Assembly (NCBI RefSeq): GCF_023656565.1
Contig: NZ_JAMOKG010000003.1
Location: 1,240,001-1,304,000 of the forward strand
DNA from: Flavobacterium tyrosinilyticum
GTDB lineage: Bacteria > Bacteroidota > Bacteroidia > Flavobacteriales > Flavobacteriaceae
Direction of reading: 5' to 3'
Length of the DNA: 64,000 nucleotides
Shown: positions 8,367 through 17,780 of the stretch, piece after piece
How positions within the stretch are numbered: the first letter of the stretch is position 1
Layout of the letters: each line of letters begins with the position of its first letter
Notes under the pieces: generated by a model
What the model saw: the letters and a program-made list of their open reading frames with translations, nothing else
The model's database searches: none
Told to the model about the DNA's origin: nothing
Program-made: the position numbers and the translations under genes

Positions 8367-9554
8367 TTAGAAATTTTCTGATAACCCCAAACGCAGTGAC
8401 CAATCGTTTTTACTAATTCCGTAATCTAATGCCAAATTACTGCCGTTGCGTTTATTCCATTTAATGCGAATTCCGGTTCCGACCGCAGGATTCCAATTTT
8501 TAAATTGATAGGTATCTAACTTAGAAACTGAAGAAATATTAGTAAAAAAAACTGCACCAAAAAATCCGTTTCGGCTTATGTCGGTTCTGTACTCGGTTTC
8601 AAAATAAATAAGCGCATTGCTTCGATATCTATTTTTGGTAAATCCTCGTCCTGTTTTGCCTTCACGATCCCAACCAATACTTGGTAAATCTAAGTAATGG
8701 GGTTTTCCGCCAAACGTTGACCAGTAAAAAGCTCTTGAAGCCCAAACTCGATGTTTAGTAGTACTGAAAGAATGATATTTTCGAGCATCAAAATACAAAG
8801 ATTGCCATTTATCTCCTTCTACACCGCTGGTATTTATTCTAAAATCGGCTTCGATATACAAACCTTTTTCGGGATTAATAATGTTTTCCCTCGAATCGTA
8901 AAGTCCCTGCAAGGCAAACCCAAACGAAGTCTCATCAGAATAATCGCCATTCATATATTGGTAATAATCGGTTTCTCCTTCTATATAAGACTCTTCAGAA
9001 ATATTATTATAATTATCTAAAAGAAAGCCAACCCCTAAACGATAATTTCCAATAACCTGTCTGGTAATAAACTGATAAAAGCGCCATTGCTGGTAGTCGA
9101 GCGTTGACATTTCTTTATCTGAATTGTCTTCGCCCAAACCATAAGTATCTTGGGGATAAATCATGTAGCGATAATCTCCAATAAGACTCCATTTATTATC
9201 TTTTGAATAGATATAAGACTGGATTGGAAATACAAATTGCTTAGTAAAACTAAAGTAAGGCGAAAAAGTAACCTGAGACATTCTGGTTGTTTGGGGATCT
9301 CCTAAATAAAATGTAGTCAGAAAAGAAACAACCAAACCCGTGCTGGAATTAACGCCAACCGGAACCGGCAATAAGGAAAAAGCTAGTTTTTTATTTCTTT
9401 CTGGACGAATGGTGTCCTGTTTATCAAAAACTCGATGTATAACATCCAAAATATCTCGTGTACCCACATTTGTGCTATCATTTTGAGCTTGACAAAACGA
9501 TCCAATTAAAAATAAAACTACAATGTATTTATTTTTTAAACCATTCACACACAA
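8367..9554 (-). CDS. BamA/TamA-family outer-membrane beta-barrel protein
   Basis: A 395-residue Omp85 barrel with a signal peptide (IVVLFLIGSFCQAQ) and no POTRA repeats. Family marks are YDSRENIINPEKGLYIEADF and the loop-6 signature GRGFTKNRYRSN, followed by alternating aromatic strands to a terminal LGLSENF. POTRA-less Omp85 proteins are common in Bacteroidota, but their cargo is unknown. The start is uncertain: the long frame opens with TTG at 9554, and GTG at 9548 is equally possible. A repeat-rich gap separates it from the DUF5009 gene. Confidence 0.85.
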   Translation of the reverse strand: MCVNGLKNKYIVVLFLIGSFCQAQNDSTNVGTRDILDVIHRVFDKQDTIRPERNKKLAFSLLPVPVGVNSSTGLVVSFLTTFYLGDPQTTRMSQVTFSPYFSFTKQFVFPIQSYIYSKDNKWSLIGDYRYMIYPQDTYGLGEDNSDKEMSTLDYQQWRFYQFITRQVIGNYRLGVGFLLDNYNNISEESYIEGETDYYQYMNGDYSDETSFGFALQGLYDSRENIINPEKGLYIEADFRINTSGVEGDKWQSLYFDARKYHSFSTTKHRVWASRAFYWSTFGGKPHYLDLPSIGWDREGKTGRGFTKNRYRSNALIYFETEYRTDISRNGFFGAVFFTNISSVSKLDTYQFKNWNPAVGTGIRIKWNKRNGSNLALDYGISKNDWSLRLGLSENF

Positions 9555-9678
9555 TATTTTAAAAACACCCTCTTACAAATTTAGAATTTTATTAAGAATA
9601 TCAGTCATTTTTTTATACTAATCTGAATTAAATATCAAGAAGGCAACGGCTGTGTACACGGAGGTTCGCATCCAAGAG

Positions 9679-9788
9679 TTTCAGGTTTCAGGTTTCAAGT
9701 TTCAAGTTCTGCATAAAACTTGAAACTTGAAACCTGAAACCTGAAACTTGAAACATTAAACTTGAAACATTAAACTTGAAACATTAAA
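9679..9788. repeat. Intergenic inverted repeat, TTTCAGG/CTTGAAAC family
   Basis: A perfect inverted repeat of about 30 bp (9679-9708 against 9717-9746) built from the words TTTCAGG and TTTCAAG. It is extended by three tandem copies of CTTGAAACATTAAA. The last copy runs into the stop codon of the DUF5009 gene, which is the TAA complement at 9784-9786. Confidence 0.85.
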
Positions 9789-10974
9789 GATGCAGCTGAA
9801 TTTTATTTCGATTCAAGATTTTCATAACATAAAGCATAATGACAGAAAATACTAGAGACCAAATAATTCCAAGAACTCCTTCTCTAAAATATCCGGGAAT
9901 AATATGGAGATTAAAAGCTTTACAGAAATAATAAATTACACCTGGCAAAATATAAATCAATAACGGATTTGCCGCTGCAGGCATAAAAAATTCACTCCAT
10001 TTGGTTTGTTTTTTAACTTCCATCAGCCAATACAAGAAATAGAATAAAACGGTACAGATTGCCACTGAAAACATGGTCCACGATGGGGTTCCTTTAATTT
10101 TTGAAATTCCAAAATAAGGACGAAGCAAAATAGCCGTGATTGTAAATAGCGCAACAAAACCAATTACAGGCCAATTGATTTTGGAACTGATTTTTCGATC
10201 AAAAAACAATAACGAAACTATTATTCCAGCTGAAGCTAAAGAAGCATGCGTTAAATGTCCAGCTATAAAACTCAACCAAGAAGTATTTTGTACAAAAGAA
10301 TTTTCAATTAGATTAAGCGAATTCATTGCAACAGAAAAAACTAAAAATGCAATCATTGCCCATAAATTTCCAGAAACTAACCAATAATAAACTACTGTAA
10401 AAAGATACGCCCAACCGATTAATCCCAGTATTCCCCACCATTTTGGAGTCATTCCTCGATCTCCAGTTTCTTGAACATATAAAAAATAAAGGGCAATTAG
10501 AACTAAAACCCCTCCATATTGAAGTATATTTTTTAACCAAAGAGGAAAATCTTTTGGATATTTATTCCAAATCGGAATTGGCATCGCATAGGCTAAAAGC
10601 CCCCAAAACGCAGGTGCGATTATCATTTTAGAAGCGTCGTAGCCATATTCGGCATTGACCATAAAAACGCCAATGACGATAAGAGCGATGGCTCTTTTAA
10701 GAGTATGTGTCCAAATTGTTTTCGGGCTGTCACCTTTTATCAATCTGGCATTAAAAGCAAACGGAATAGACATTCCGACAATGAATAAAAAAGCAGGAAA
10801 AACTAAATCAACAAAAGTCATTGCATCGGCATCTGCAGGCATATGTTTTAACCATTGTGGCACATTTTGAATGCTCGCAAGCTCATTTACAAAAATCATT
10901 ACAAAAATGGTAATTCCGCGCAAAGCATCAATAGAAATAATACGCTGATTAAACAAATTCTCTTTTATTTTCAT
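9784..10974 (-). CDS. DUF5009 / HGSNAT-like membrane acyltransferase
   Basis: A 396-residue polytopic inner-membrane protein with about ten hydrophobic segments. The N-terminal block RIISIDALRGITIFVMIFVN and the following PAFLFIVGMSIPFAFN are typical of the DUF5009/DUF1624 group related to heparan-alpha-glucosaminide N-acetyltransferase. These proteins are thought to move acetyl groups across the membrane onto sugars. In Bacteroidota they often sit near polysaccharide genes, and here a phosphatase and a sugar transferase follow. The stop codon lies inside an intergenic repeat. Confidence 0.85.
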   Translation of the reverse strand: MKIKENLFNQRIISIDALRGITIFVMIFVNELASIQNVPQWLKHMPADADAMTFVDLVFPAFLFIVGMSIPFAFNARLIKGDSPKTIWTHTLKRAIALIVIGVFMVNAEYGYDASKMIIAPAFWGLLAYAMPIPIWNKYPKDFPLWLKNILQYGGVLVLIALYFLYVQETGDRGMTPKWWGILGLIGWAYLFTVVYYWLVSGNLWAMIAFLVFSVAMNSLNLIENSFVQNTSWLSFIAGHLTHASLASAGIIVSLLFFDRKISSKINWPVIGFVALFTITAILLRPYFGISKIKGTPSWTMFSVAICTVLFYFLYWLMEVKKQTKWSEFFMPAAANPLLIYILPGVIYYFCKAFNLHIIPGYFREGVLGIIWSLVFSVIMLYVMKILNRNKIQLHL

Positions 10975-11085
10975 AATTTTTTACTTTTTTACTAAAAATC
11001 AAATATAACATAAATCTAAAATGTCTTGTTACAAATTCTAGATTAATTTTGCACGCTATAAAACTGATTTATACTTTTTTGTTAC

Positions 11086-11823
11086 ATGTTATCATTCCTC
11101 AAATCAAAACCCCTATTAAAAGAAATGCTTGACGGAAGTTTTGTCGACATTCATTCTCATGTTTTACCAGGAATTGATGACGGAGCAAAAAACATAAAAA
11201 AATCAGTTGAACTGGTTTCGTCTTTACAAGAGATTGGGGTTTCTCAAATTATTACGTCGCCGCACATTAGTCATTATGTTTGGAATAATTCTCCAGAAAT
11301 CATAGCGTCTAAACTTCTGGAAACAGAAAAAGCATTAGAAGAAAATAAAATTGAAATTCCTGTTCGCGCTGCAGCAGAATACCTTATTGATAGCTGGTTT
11401 GAGAATCATTTTAAAGAAGATAAACTTCTGACTTTAAAAGACAATTATATCTTAGTCGAAATATCGTATCAAAATGCTCCTTTAAATATTTACAAAACTA
11501 TCTTTGAGATACAATTGGCTGGCTACATCCCTGTTTTGGCTCATCCAGAGCGTTATCTCTTTTATCACAATAAATTTTCTGAATATGAGAAGTTAAAGAA
11601 TGCAGGGTGTCTTTTTCAACTGAATCTGCTTTCTACCGTTGAATATTACGGTTCTAAAATTGCAAAAGTTACCGACGAACTTTTAGCGAAAGGAATGTAC
11701 TCTTTTTGCGGAACAGATGTTCATCATAAAAAACATATCGAAGCTTTTGACAGCAAGTTAAAGATTAAAAACATTCAATCTTTAAAAGAAGTAATTGCGA
11801 ATAATCAGTTTTTTAAATTTTAA
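11086..11823 (+). CDS. CpsB/YwqE-type tyrosine-protein phosphatase (PHP family)
   Basis: A 245-residue PHP-domain metal-dependent phosphatase. Motifs in order are FVDIHSHVLPGIDDGAK, TSPHISHY, VEISYQNAP, PVLAHPERY and FCGTDVHHKKH, which together form the tri-metal site. In capsule systems these enzymes dephosphorylate the tyrosine kinase that sets polysaccharide chain length. It is convergent with a polyprenyl-phosphate sugar transferase 6 bp away, which supports a role in exopolysaccharide or capsule assembly. A likely -7 box TAATTTTG lies at 11044-11051. Confidence 0.9.
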   Translation: MLSFLKSKPLLKEMLDGSFVDIHSHVLPGIDDGAKNIKKSVELVSSLQEIGVSQIITSPHISHYVWNNSPEIIASKLLETEKALEENKIEIPVRAAAEYLIDSWFENHFKEDKLLTLKDNYILVEISYQNAPLNIYKTIFEIQLAGYIPVLAHPERYLFYHNKFSEYEKLKNAGCLFQLNLLSTVEYYGSKIAKVTDELLAKGMYSFCGTDVHHKKHIEAFDSKLKIKNIQSLKEVIANNQFFKF

Positions 11824-11829
11824 AAAAGC

Positions 11830-13248
11830 TTAATAAGCGTTTTCTTCGCCTTTAAAAATATTAATGATCGTTTTTACAATAATCTTAATATCAAGCAGGA
11901 AACTCCAGTTTTCGATATACCAAATATCATATTCCACTCTGTTTTCCATATCGCTTAACACTTTTGTCTCTCCTCTATAACCATTGACTTGAGCCCATCC
12001 CGTAATTCCTGGCTTAGCATATTGTCGAACCAGATAATTATTAATAAGATCACTGTATTCTTTGGCAAGATTAACCATATGCGGTCTTGGTCCTACAACC
12101 GACATGTCTCCCCAAAAAACATTGAAAAACTGAGGCAGCTCATCGATACTTGTTTTACGAATAAAAGCTCCAAATTTTGTTATACGGCTATCGCCTTTTT
12201 CTGCTTGTTTATTATGCGCAAGGCCGTTTACATACATGCTTCTAAATTTCAAACATACAAATGATCGATTATCTCTACCCGATCTTTTTTGTTTAAAAAA
12301 CACAGGGCCTGGCGATTCGATTTTTATAATAAGTGTGATAATTGGAAATAGCCAAGGAAAAATCAGCAAGATTACTAAACTTGAAAAACAGACATCAAAA
12401 ATCTTTTTCAAAAGTCTGTTTGAAGCAAATTCTAAGGGTTCTGTACGAAACATTAATACAGGAGTATTTTCGTAAAAAGCTACCTCAACTTTACTTGCTT
12501 TTGTGTACAGCTGAAAATCTGGAATAAACTTAATTCGAACCATTTTTTGCTCGCAGATTCTTGTGAGCTCGTTAATTATTTCGATATTATCAATATGCAG
12601 AGCGACATACATTTCATCTACTTCATTCTCGTCCAAAAATCTCTCAATACCTTCAAACTTTCCGATAATAAGAGTAGGATCCACAATTTCACTCTCCATT
12701 TTTTCGTCAAAAAAACCTAAAAATCGATATCCGTACGTTAAATCTCTGGCTAATACTTTGCGAATTTTTTCCCCAGATTCGTTTGCTCCAACAATTATAA
12801 AAGTTTTAAAATTATATCCTTTTGCTCGAACGTATTTTAAAAGTTTCATCGAAAAATATCGAGAAAACATAAGCAATCCGAAAAAGATCATGTAAAAATA
12901 AACTAAGCGAAGCCTAGAAATATCGGTGTATTTTAGATAAACCACAAATATAGAAACCAAGGCAGCATGGATTGAAATCTTTTTGATTGTTCTCCATAAT
13001 ATCGATTCTATTGGCTCTACTCTCACACTTCGATTAGAATCTTTTTGAAGCAATAACGCCACCCATATTAAAATTGCTAAAAGCGAAATCGTCCTTTCTT
13101 CTTTTGACAATAATTTATCCAAATCCCCAAATCTTGCCAATGCAGAAAGTAATGTGGCAGAATTTAATAAAATGACATCAACTACTACAAACAAAAGCTT
13201 ATAATACCGTGAAATTCGAAAGTGTGATAATTCTTGTAAAATTTTCAT
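11830..13248 (-). CDS. Polyprenyl-phosphate sugar phosphotransferase (exopolysaccharide initiating)
   Basis: Initiating sugar transferase that loads a sugar-1-phosphate onto undecaprenyl phosphate at the inner membrane. It has four N-terminal hydrophobic segments, a CoA-binding-like Rossmann region (IIVGANESGEKI), another transmembrane helix, and the catalytic bac_transf domain (RSGRDNRSFVCLKFRSM, KTSIDELPQFFNVF, GDMSVVGPRPH, KPGITGWAQVNGYRGET). I prefer ATG at 13248 (MKILQELSHFRIS) to the longer frame beginning at 13305, because a -7-like TTATTTTG overlaps that upstream start. Confidence 0.9.
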   Translation of the reverse strand: MKILQELSHFRISRYYKLLFVVVDVILLNSATLLSALARFGDLDKLLSKEERTISLLAILIWVALLLQKDSNRSVRVEPIESILWRTIKKISIHAALVSIFVVYLKYTDISRLRLVYFYMIFFGLLMFSRYFSMKLLKYVRAKGYNFKTFIIVGANESGEKIRKVLARDLTYGYRFLGFFDEKMESEIVDPTLIIGKFEGIERFLDENEVDEMYVALHIDNIEIINELTRICEQKMVRIKFIPDFQLYTKASKVEVAFYENTPVLMFRTEPLEFASNRLLKKIFDVCFSSLVILLIFPWLFPIITLIIKIESPGPVFFKQKRSGRDNRSFVCLKFRSMYVNGLAHNKQAEKGDSRITKFGAFIRKTSIDELPQFFNVFWGDMSVVGPRPHMVNLAKEYSDLINNYLVRQYAKPGITGWAQVNGYRGETKVLSDMENRVEYDIWYIENWSFLLDIKIIVKTIINIFKGEENAY

Positions 13249-13387
13249 GTTGGGGCGAAATCTTATCCAAAAGACTTTTATAATAAAAGTGCTGCAAAAT
13301 AACATTTAAATTATATTTTTTGATACTTATTTCATTCTAATTATTTAAAACTTTACTTTTATCTTATGCTCACTTAATAGTGCAATC

Positions 13388-14350
13388 ATGCTGAAAATTA
13401 TTTTTTTCTTTTTAACCATTACTTCCGTTTATTCTCAAATTCCTGGCTGTACCGATCCGCAAGCAGAAAATTACAGTTCATCATCTATCCAAAATAATGG
13501 AAGTTGCAATTACAAAATCCTAAAACTAAAACCCGAATATTCTTTTGGCCTAAGTGATTCTATACAAGAAACCTCTGGCTTAATTGCTTTTCAAAATTTA
13601 CTTTGGACACATAATGACGATCATGACACTACAATTTATGGCTTAGATACATTAGGACAAATCAAAAAGAAAATTATTCTTCCCGAAACTATCAATCACG
13701 ATTGGGAAGAAATCTCGCAAGACAGCACACATCTTTATATAGGCGATTTTGGCAATAATTATTCTGGAAATAGAACTGATTTGAAAATTCTTAAAATTGA
13801 AAAAAGATCTTTTTTAGAGGAAAATCCTAAAATTAAAACTATTCTCTATTCTTATTCTGACCAAACTGATTTTTCTCCATCAAAACCAAACAAAACCGAT
13901 TTTGATTGTGAAGCATTTATTCTTTCTAAAGACAGCATCTACCTCTTTACCAAACAATGGAAATCGTCTAAGACCAATATTTACGCTTTATCAAAGCAAG
14001 AAGGAACACAAATTGCAAAACTCAAAGCAACACTCGACACCAAAGGTCTTGTTACTGGCGCCACTTATATAGAAGAAAAAAAACTAATTACTTTGTGCGG
14101 CTATACCAAAGTTGGAAAACCTTTTTTATATCTGCTCTACGATTTTAAAGATCAAGATTTTTTATCTGGAAATAAAAGGCGAATCGATTTAAAACTTCCT
14201 TTTCATCAAATTGAAGGAATTGCGACGAAAGATGGTTTACATTATTTTTTAACGAATGAATCTCTTGTTCGAAAACCAGTTATAAATGTTCCTCAGCAAA
14301 TTCATTATTTCGATTTAAGTTCCGTTCTAAGGTTGTATCTCCATAAATAA
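13388..14350 (+). CDS. Secreted protein with a Bacteroidota GCTDP motif
   Basis: A 320-residue exported protein. The signal peptide is about residues 1-16 (MLKIIFFFLTITSVYSQ). It is followed directly by IPGCTDPQAENYSS and NGSCNY, the GCTDPxAxNY...GSC motif that recurs in secreted Bacteroidota proteins. The rest has spaced segments such as SGLIAFQNLLWTHNDDHD, LYIGDFGNN and IEGIATKDGLHYFL that suggest a beta-propeller, distantly like the protein at 46109. There is no type IX sorting domain at the C-terminus. The function is unknown. Confidence 0.75.
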   Translation: MLKIIFFFLTITSVYSQIPGCTDPQAENYSSSSIQNNGSCNYKILKLKPEYSFGLSDSIQETSGLIAFQNLLWTHNDDHDTTIYGLDTLGQIKKKIILPETINHDWEEISQDSTHLYIGDFGNNYSGNRTDLKILKIEKRSFLEENPKIKTILYSYSDQTDFSPSKPNKTDFDCEAFILSKDSIYLFTKQWKSSKTNIYALSKQEGTQIAKLKATLDTKGLVTGATYIEEKKLITLCGYTKVGKPFLYLLYDFKDQDFLSGNKRRIDLKLPFHQIEGIATKDGLHYFLTNESLVRKPVINVPQQIHYFDLSSVLRLYLHK

Positions 14351-14440
14351 TTCGCAAATGCAAGATAATAGTTTACTTTTGCAGAAAGTTATGTTTTAGA
14401 AAACATTCATAACTCATAATTTATAACTTATAATTACAAA

Positions 14441-16303
14441 GTGAATTACTTATCAGTCGAAAATATATCAAAGTCATTTGGAGAAAGAGTCCTTTTTGAC
14501 AACATTTCTTTTGGAATTAATAAAGATCAAAAAATCGCTTTTATTGCAAAAAATGGTTCTGGAAAAACAACCATAATGAGCATTATTAATGGTCTGGAAG
14601 AACCAGATACGGGACAAGTTGTTTTAAGAAAAGGAATCAGAATGGCATTTTTGTCACAAGACAATAATCTTCAAGATGAACTTACGATTGAAGAAAGTAT
14701 TTTCGCATCAGACAACGAAACGCTTAAAGTAATTGAGGCTTATGAAAAGGCTTTAGAAAATCCTTCTGATGAAGAAGCATATCAAAAAGCCTTCGATGCA
14801 ATGGATCAGCATAATGCATGGGATTTTGAAACGCAATACAAACAGATTTTATTCAAATTAAAGCTGGAAGATTTTAAACTTAAAGTTAAAAATCTTTCTG
14901 GAGGACAGAAAAAACGTCTTTCGTTAGCCATAATTCTAATCAATCGTCCCGATTTATTGATTCTAGATGAGCCAACCAACCACTTAGATCTAGAAATGAT
15001 CGAATGGCTTGAAAGTTACTTTGCTAAAGAAAATATTACGTTGTTTATGGTAACGCACGACCGTTTCTTTTTGGAGCGCGTTTGTAACGAAATTATAGAA
15101 TTAGACAACGGAAAACTATACCAATACAAGGGAAATTATTCTTACTATTTACAGAAAAAAGAAGAAAGAATTACTTCTGAGAATGCCAGTATTGACAAAG
15201 CAAAAAACTTGTTTGTAAAAGAATTAGAATGGATGCGCCGCCAGCCAAAAGCGAGAACAACCAAATCTAAATCACGTCAGGATGATTTCTATGTTATTAA
15301 AGAAAAAGCACAAAGCCGCCGAAAAGAAAATAAAGTTGAGCTTGAAATTAATATGGAAAGAATGGGAAGCAAAATCATTGAGCTTCATAAACTTTCTAAA
15401 AAATTCAAAGACCGCGTTATTCTCGACAATTTCAGTTTTGATTTTCAACGTGGAGAAAGAATCGGAATTATCGGTAAAAACGGAACTGGAAAATCGACTT
15501 TCTTAAATCTTTTGACAGGAACAATTGCGCCAGACAGCGGACGCGTTGTTAAAGGAGATACTATAAAAATTGGATATTATACACAGTCTGGAATTAACCC
15601 AAAGCCTGGACAACGTGTTATTGATATTATAAAAGAATACGGAGAGTATATTCCATTAACAAAAGGAAAAATTATTTCGGCTTCGCAATTATTGGAGCGT
15701 TTTCTTTTTGATGCCAAAAAACAATATGATTATGTTGAGAAATTAAGCGGTGGAGAATTAAAGCGTTTATACTTGTGTACGGTTTTAATTCAGAATCCGA
15801 ATTTCTTGATTCTAGACGAGCCTACAAATGATTTGGATATTGTTACGCTTAACGTTTTAGAAAGTTTCCTTTTGGATTATCCAGGATGTTTATTGGTAGT
15901 TTCTCACGACCGTTACTTTATGGATAAAATTGTCGATTATTTATTTGTCTTTAGAGGACAAGGCGAAATAGAGAATTTCCCAGGAAACTATTCCGACTTC
16001 AGAGCTTACGAAGACAGTGCTGATGTTGCTCAAAAAGAAGAAAACAAAGCAGAAAAGAAAGACTGGAAACAAAACAATCCAACAGGAAATCTAAGCTTTA
16101 ACGAACAAAAAGAATATCAGAAAATCGAAAGAGAAATTAAAGATTTAGAAGCTGAAAAAGCCAAAATCGAACAATTATTCTCAGATGGAAAAATTGCAGA
16201 TGCCGATATCGAGAAAAAAGCAAACGAACTTCAAAACATAATCAATAAAATCGAAGCAAAAGAAGAACGCTGGTTTGAACTTTCTGCTAAACTTGAAGGA
16301 TAG
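14441..16303 (+). CDS. ABC-F family ATPase (Uup-like)
   Basis: A 620-residue cytosolic protein with two ABC ATPase domains and no membrane segments. The first has Walker A AKNGSGKTTI, signature LSGGQKKRLS and Walker B LLILDEPTNHLD. The second has GKNGTGKSTF, LSGGELKRLY and LILDEPTNDLD. A charged linker (residues 240-300) and a C-terminal coiled coil (540-615) give the Uup arrangement. ABC-F proteins act on ribosomes or on branched DNA. The start codon is GTG at 14441, and a TACTTTTG -7 box lies at 14374-14381. Confidence 0.92.
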   Translation: MNYLSVENISKSFGERVLFDNISFGINKDQKIAFIAKNGSGKTTIMSIINGLEEPDTGQVVLRKGIRMAFLSQDNNLQDELTIEESIFASDNETLKVIEAYEKALENPSDEEAYQKAFDAMDQHNAWDFETQYKQILFKLKLEDFKLKVKNLSGGQKKRLSLAIILINRPDLLILDEPTNHLDLEMIEWLESYFAKENITLFMVTHDRFFLERVCNEIIELDNGKLYQYKGNYSYYLQKKEERITSENASIDKAKNLFVKELEWMRRQPKARTTKSKSRQDDFYVIKEKAQSRRKENKVELEINMERMGSKIIELHKLSKKFKDRVILDNFSFDFQRGERIGIIGKNGTGKSTFLNLLTGTIAPDSGRVVKGDTIKIGYYTQSGINPKPGQRVIDIIKEYGEYIPLTKGKIISASQLLERFLFDAKKQYDYVEKLSGGELKRLYLCTVLIQNPNFLILDEPTNDLDIVTLNVLESFLLDYPGCLLVVSHDRYFMDKIVDYLFVFRGQGEIENFPGNYSDFRAYEDSADVAQKEENKAEKKDWKQNNPTGNLSFNEQKEYQKIEREIKDLEAEKAKIEQLFSDGKIADADIEKKANELQNIINKIEAKEERWFELSAKLEG

Positions 16304-16305
16304 TC

Positions 16306-16394
16306 ATTACACTGAGATTCACAAAGAAATCGCAGAGCTACGCAAAGTTGTTTTTGTGAATCTTTGAGTTTTCTTTGTGAATCTTTGCGAAACA
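16306..16394. repeat. Intergenic inverted repeat, GATTCACAAAG family
   Basis: GAGATTCACAAAGAAATCGCAGAG is followed by TTGTGAATCTTTGAG and again TTTGTGAATCTTTGCG, forming an imperfect hairpin. Related text lies at 46950-47013 and, more loosely, at 43540-43600. It occupies the gap between the ABC-F and FKBP genes. Confidence 0.7.
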
Positions 16395-16439
16395 AAAAAT
16401 TACCTTTTACTATATTAAATATTTTTTAAAAAAACCACA

Positions 16440-16922
16440 ATGAAAAAACTATTAGCCGCAGTACTTACTTTAACCTTATTTATTTCTTGTAACAATACGG
16501 AAAAAGATACAGAAAAAGACCCATCTGAACCAGCAAAAGATTTCACAGAACAAAACGAAAAGGACATTAAAGATTATTTAGCCAAAAATAATTTAACTGC
16601 AACCAGAACCGATTCAGGTCTTTATTATATAATCACAGAACCAGGTAATGGCGCTCAACCAACTTCTACTTCTAATGTAACTGTTGCTTATAAAGGTTAT
16701 TATACAAACGGAAAAGTTTTTGATCAAAGTAAAGATACAGGAATTTCATTTGGTTTGAATCAAGTAATTAAAGGTTGGACAGAAGGTATTCCTTATTTTA
16801 AAGAAGGAGGATCTGGAGTTCTATTAATACCATCTCGTTTAGGTTACGGAAGTTATGATTATATGACAATACCAGGAGGTTCTGTACTTATTTTTGATGT
16901 AAAATTGATTAAAGTAAACTAA
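16440..16922 (+). CDS. FKBP-type peptidyl-prolyl isomerase lipoprotein
   Basis: A 160-residue lipoprotein: signal sequence LLAAVLTLTLFISC with the acylated cysteine at about residue 17, a charged linker rich in Asp/Glu/Lys, then an FKBP fold from about residue 55 (SGLYYIITEPGNGAQP, VAYKGYYTNGKVFDQS, VIKGWTEGIPYFKEGG, YGSYDYMTIPGGSVLIFDVKLI). It catalyses proline isomerisation and probably helps fold exported proteins. The usual FKBP phrase IPPNS is replaced by TIPGGS. Confidence 0.9.
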   Translation: MKKLLAAVLTLTLFISCNNTEKDTEKDPSEPAKDFTEQNEKDIKDYLAKNNLTATRTDSGLYYIITEPGNGAQPTSTSNVTVAYKGYYTNGKVFDQSKDTGISFGLNQVIKGWTEGIPYFKEGGSGVLLIPSRLGYGSYDYMTIPGGSVLIFDVKLIKVN

Positions 16923-16943
16923 TCTTTCATTCTAAATTTCTAG

Positions 16944-17723
16944 ATGCTTTTTCAAATAAAATCTTATCTGAGCTTTCTTTGGCATTCTAAGAACGAACAT
17001 GCCGTTCATTCGCCGTTTGTTTTTAATTTACTGACAAAATGTTTTTATGATAAGAAAACAAAACCTGAATATGCAATTCTAAAAAAATATAGAAAATCGC
17101 TTTTAGGAAACAAAAACTTCATTGACGTAACCGATTTTGGAGCAGGTTCGAGAGTTTTCAAATCAAATAGAAGACAAATTTCTAAAATTGCACAAACAGC
17201 AGGAATCTCGCCAAAACGAGCAGAATTGCTGTTTCGTGTCACCAATTACTTTAAGCCTTCAACTATTTTAGAAATAGGAACTTCTTTGGGTTTAGCAACT
17301 TCTGCCCTAGCTTTAGGAAACCCCAAAGCAAAAGTCGTTACTATTGAAGGCTGTCCAAATACAGCAAATGTTGCCCAAAATCAATTGGCTGAATTTGATT
17401 GTAATAATGTTGAAAATGTAATTTCTGAGTTTGAATCTTTTTTAATTTCGGAGAACATTCAAGCAACAAATTACAATCTAATATATTTTGACGGGAATCA
17501 TTCTAAAAAAGCAACTTTAGCTTATTTTGATCTTTTACTGCCAACAATCGACAATGATTCTGTTTGGATTTTCGACGACATACATTGGTCAGAAGACATG
17601 GAAGAAGCTTGGGAAATCATTAAAAATCATCCTCAAGTAAAAGTTACGATTGATACTTTTCAATGGGGATTTGTATTCTTTAGACGAGAACAACCGAAAG
17701 AGCATTTTATTATTCGAGCATAA
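16944..17723 (+). CDS. Class I SAM-dependent methyltransferase
   Basis: A 259-residue cytosolic protein with a Rossmann methyltransferase core at about 95-230. SAM-binding motif I is ILEIGTSLGLATSALAL, motif II is KVVTIEGCP, and the acidic IFDDIHWSEDMEEAW follows the fourth strand. The N-terminal 90 residues (SFLWHSKNEHAVHSPFVFNL) are typical of a Bacteroidota family of unknown substrate. It lies 22 bp after the FKBP gene and is followed by a strong shared terminator, so the two genes may be co-transcribed. Confidence 0.83.
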   Translation: MLFQIKSYLSFLWHSKNEHAVHSPFVFNLLTKCFYDKKTKPEYAILKKYRKSLLGNKNFIDVTDFGAGSRVFKSNRRQISKIAQTAGISPKRAELLFRVTNYFKPSTILEIGTSLGLATSALALGNPKAKVVTIEGCPNTANVAQNQLAEFDCNNVENVISEFESFLISENIQATNYNLIYFDGNHSKKATLAYFDLLLPTIDNDSVWIFDDIHWSEDMEEAWEIIKNHPQVKVTIDTFQWGFVFFRREQPKEHFIIRA

Positions 17724-17754
17724 AAAAAGACGATCGTTTCTGATCGTCTTTTTT
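17724..17754. terminator. Bidirectional terminator
   Basis: Inverted repeat AAAAGACGATC / GATCGTCTTTT with a 6-base loop, flanked by A-runs and T-runs on both sides. It lies between the convergent methyltransferase and lipoprotein genes and serves both strands. Confidence 0.88.
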
Positions 17755-17780
17755 ATTTTCTAATTCAAAATTTTAAAATC

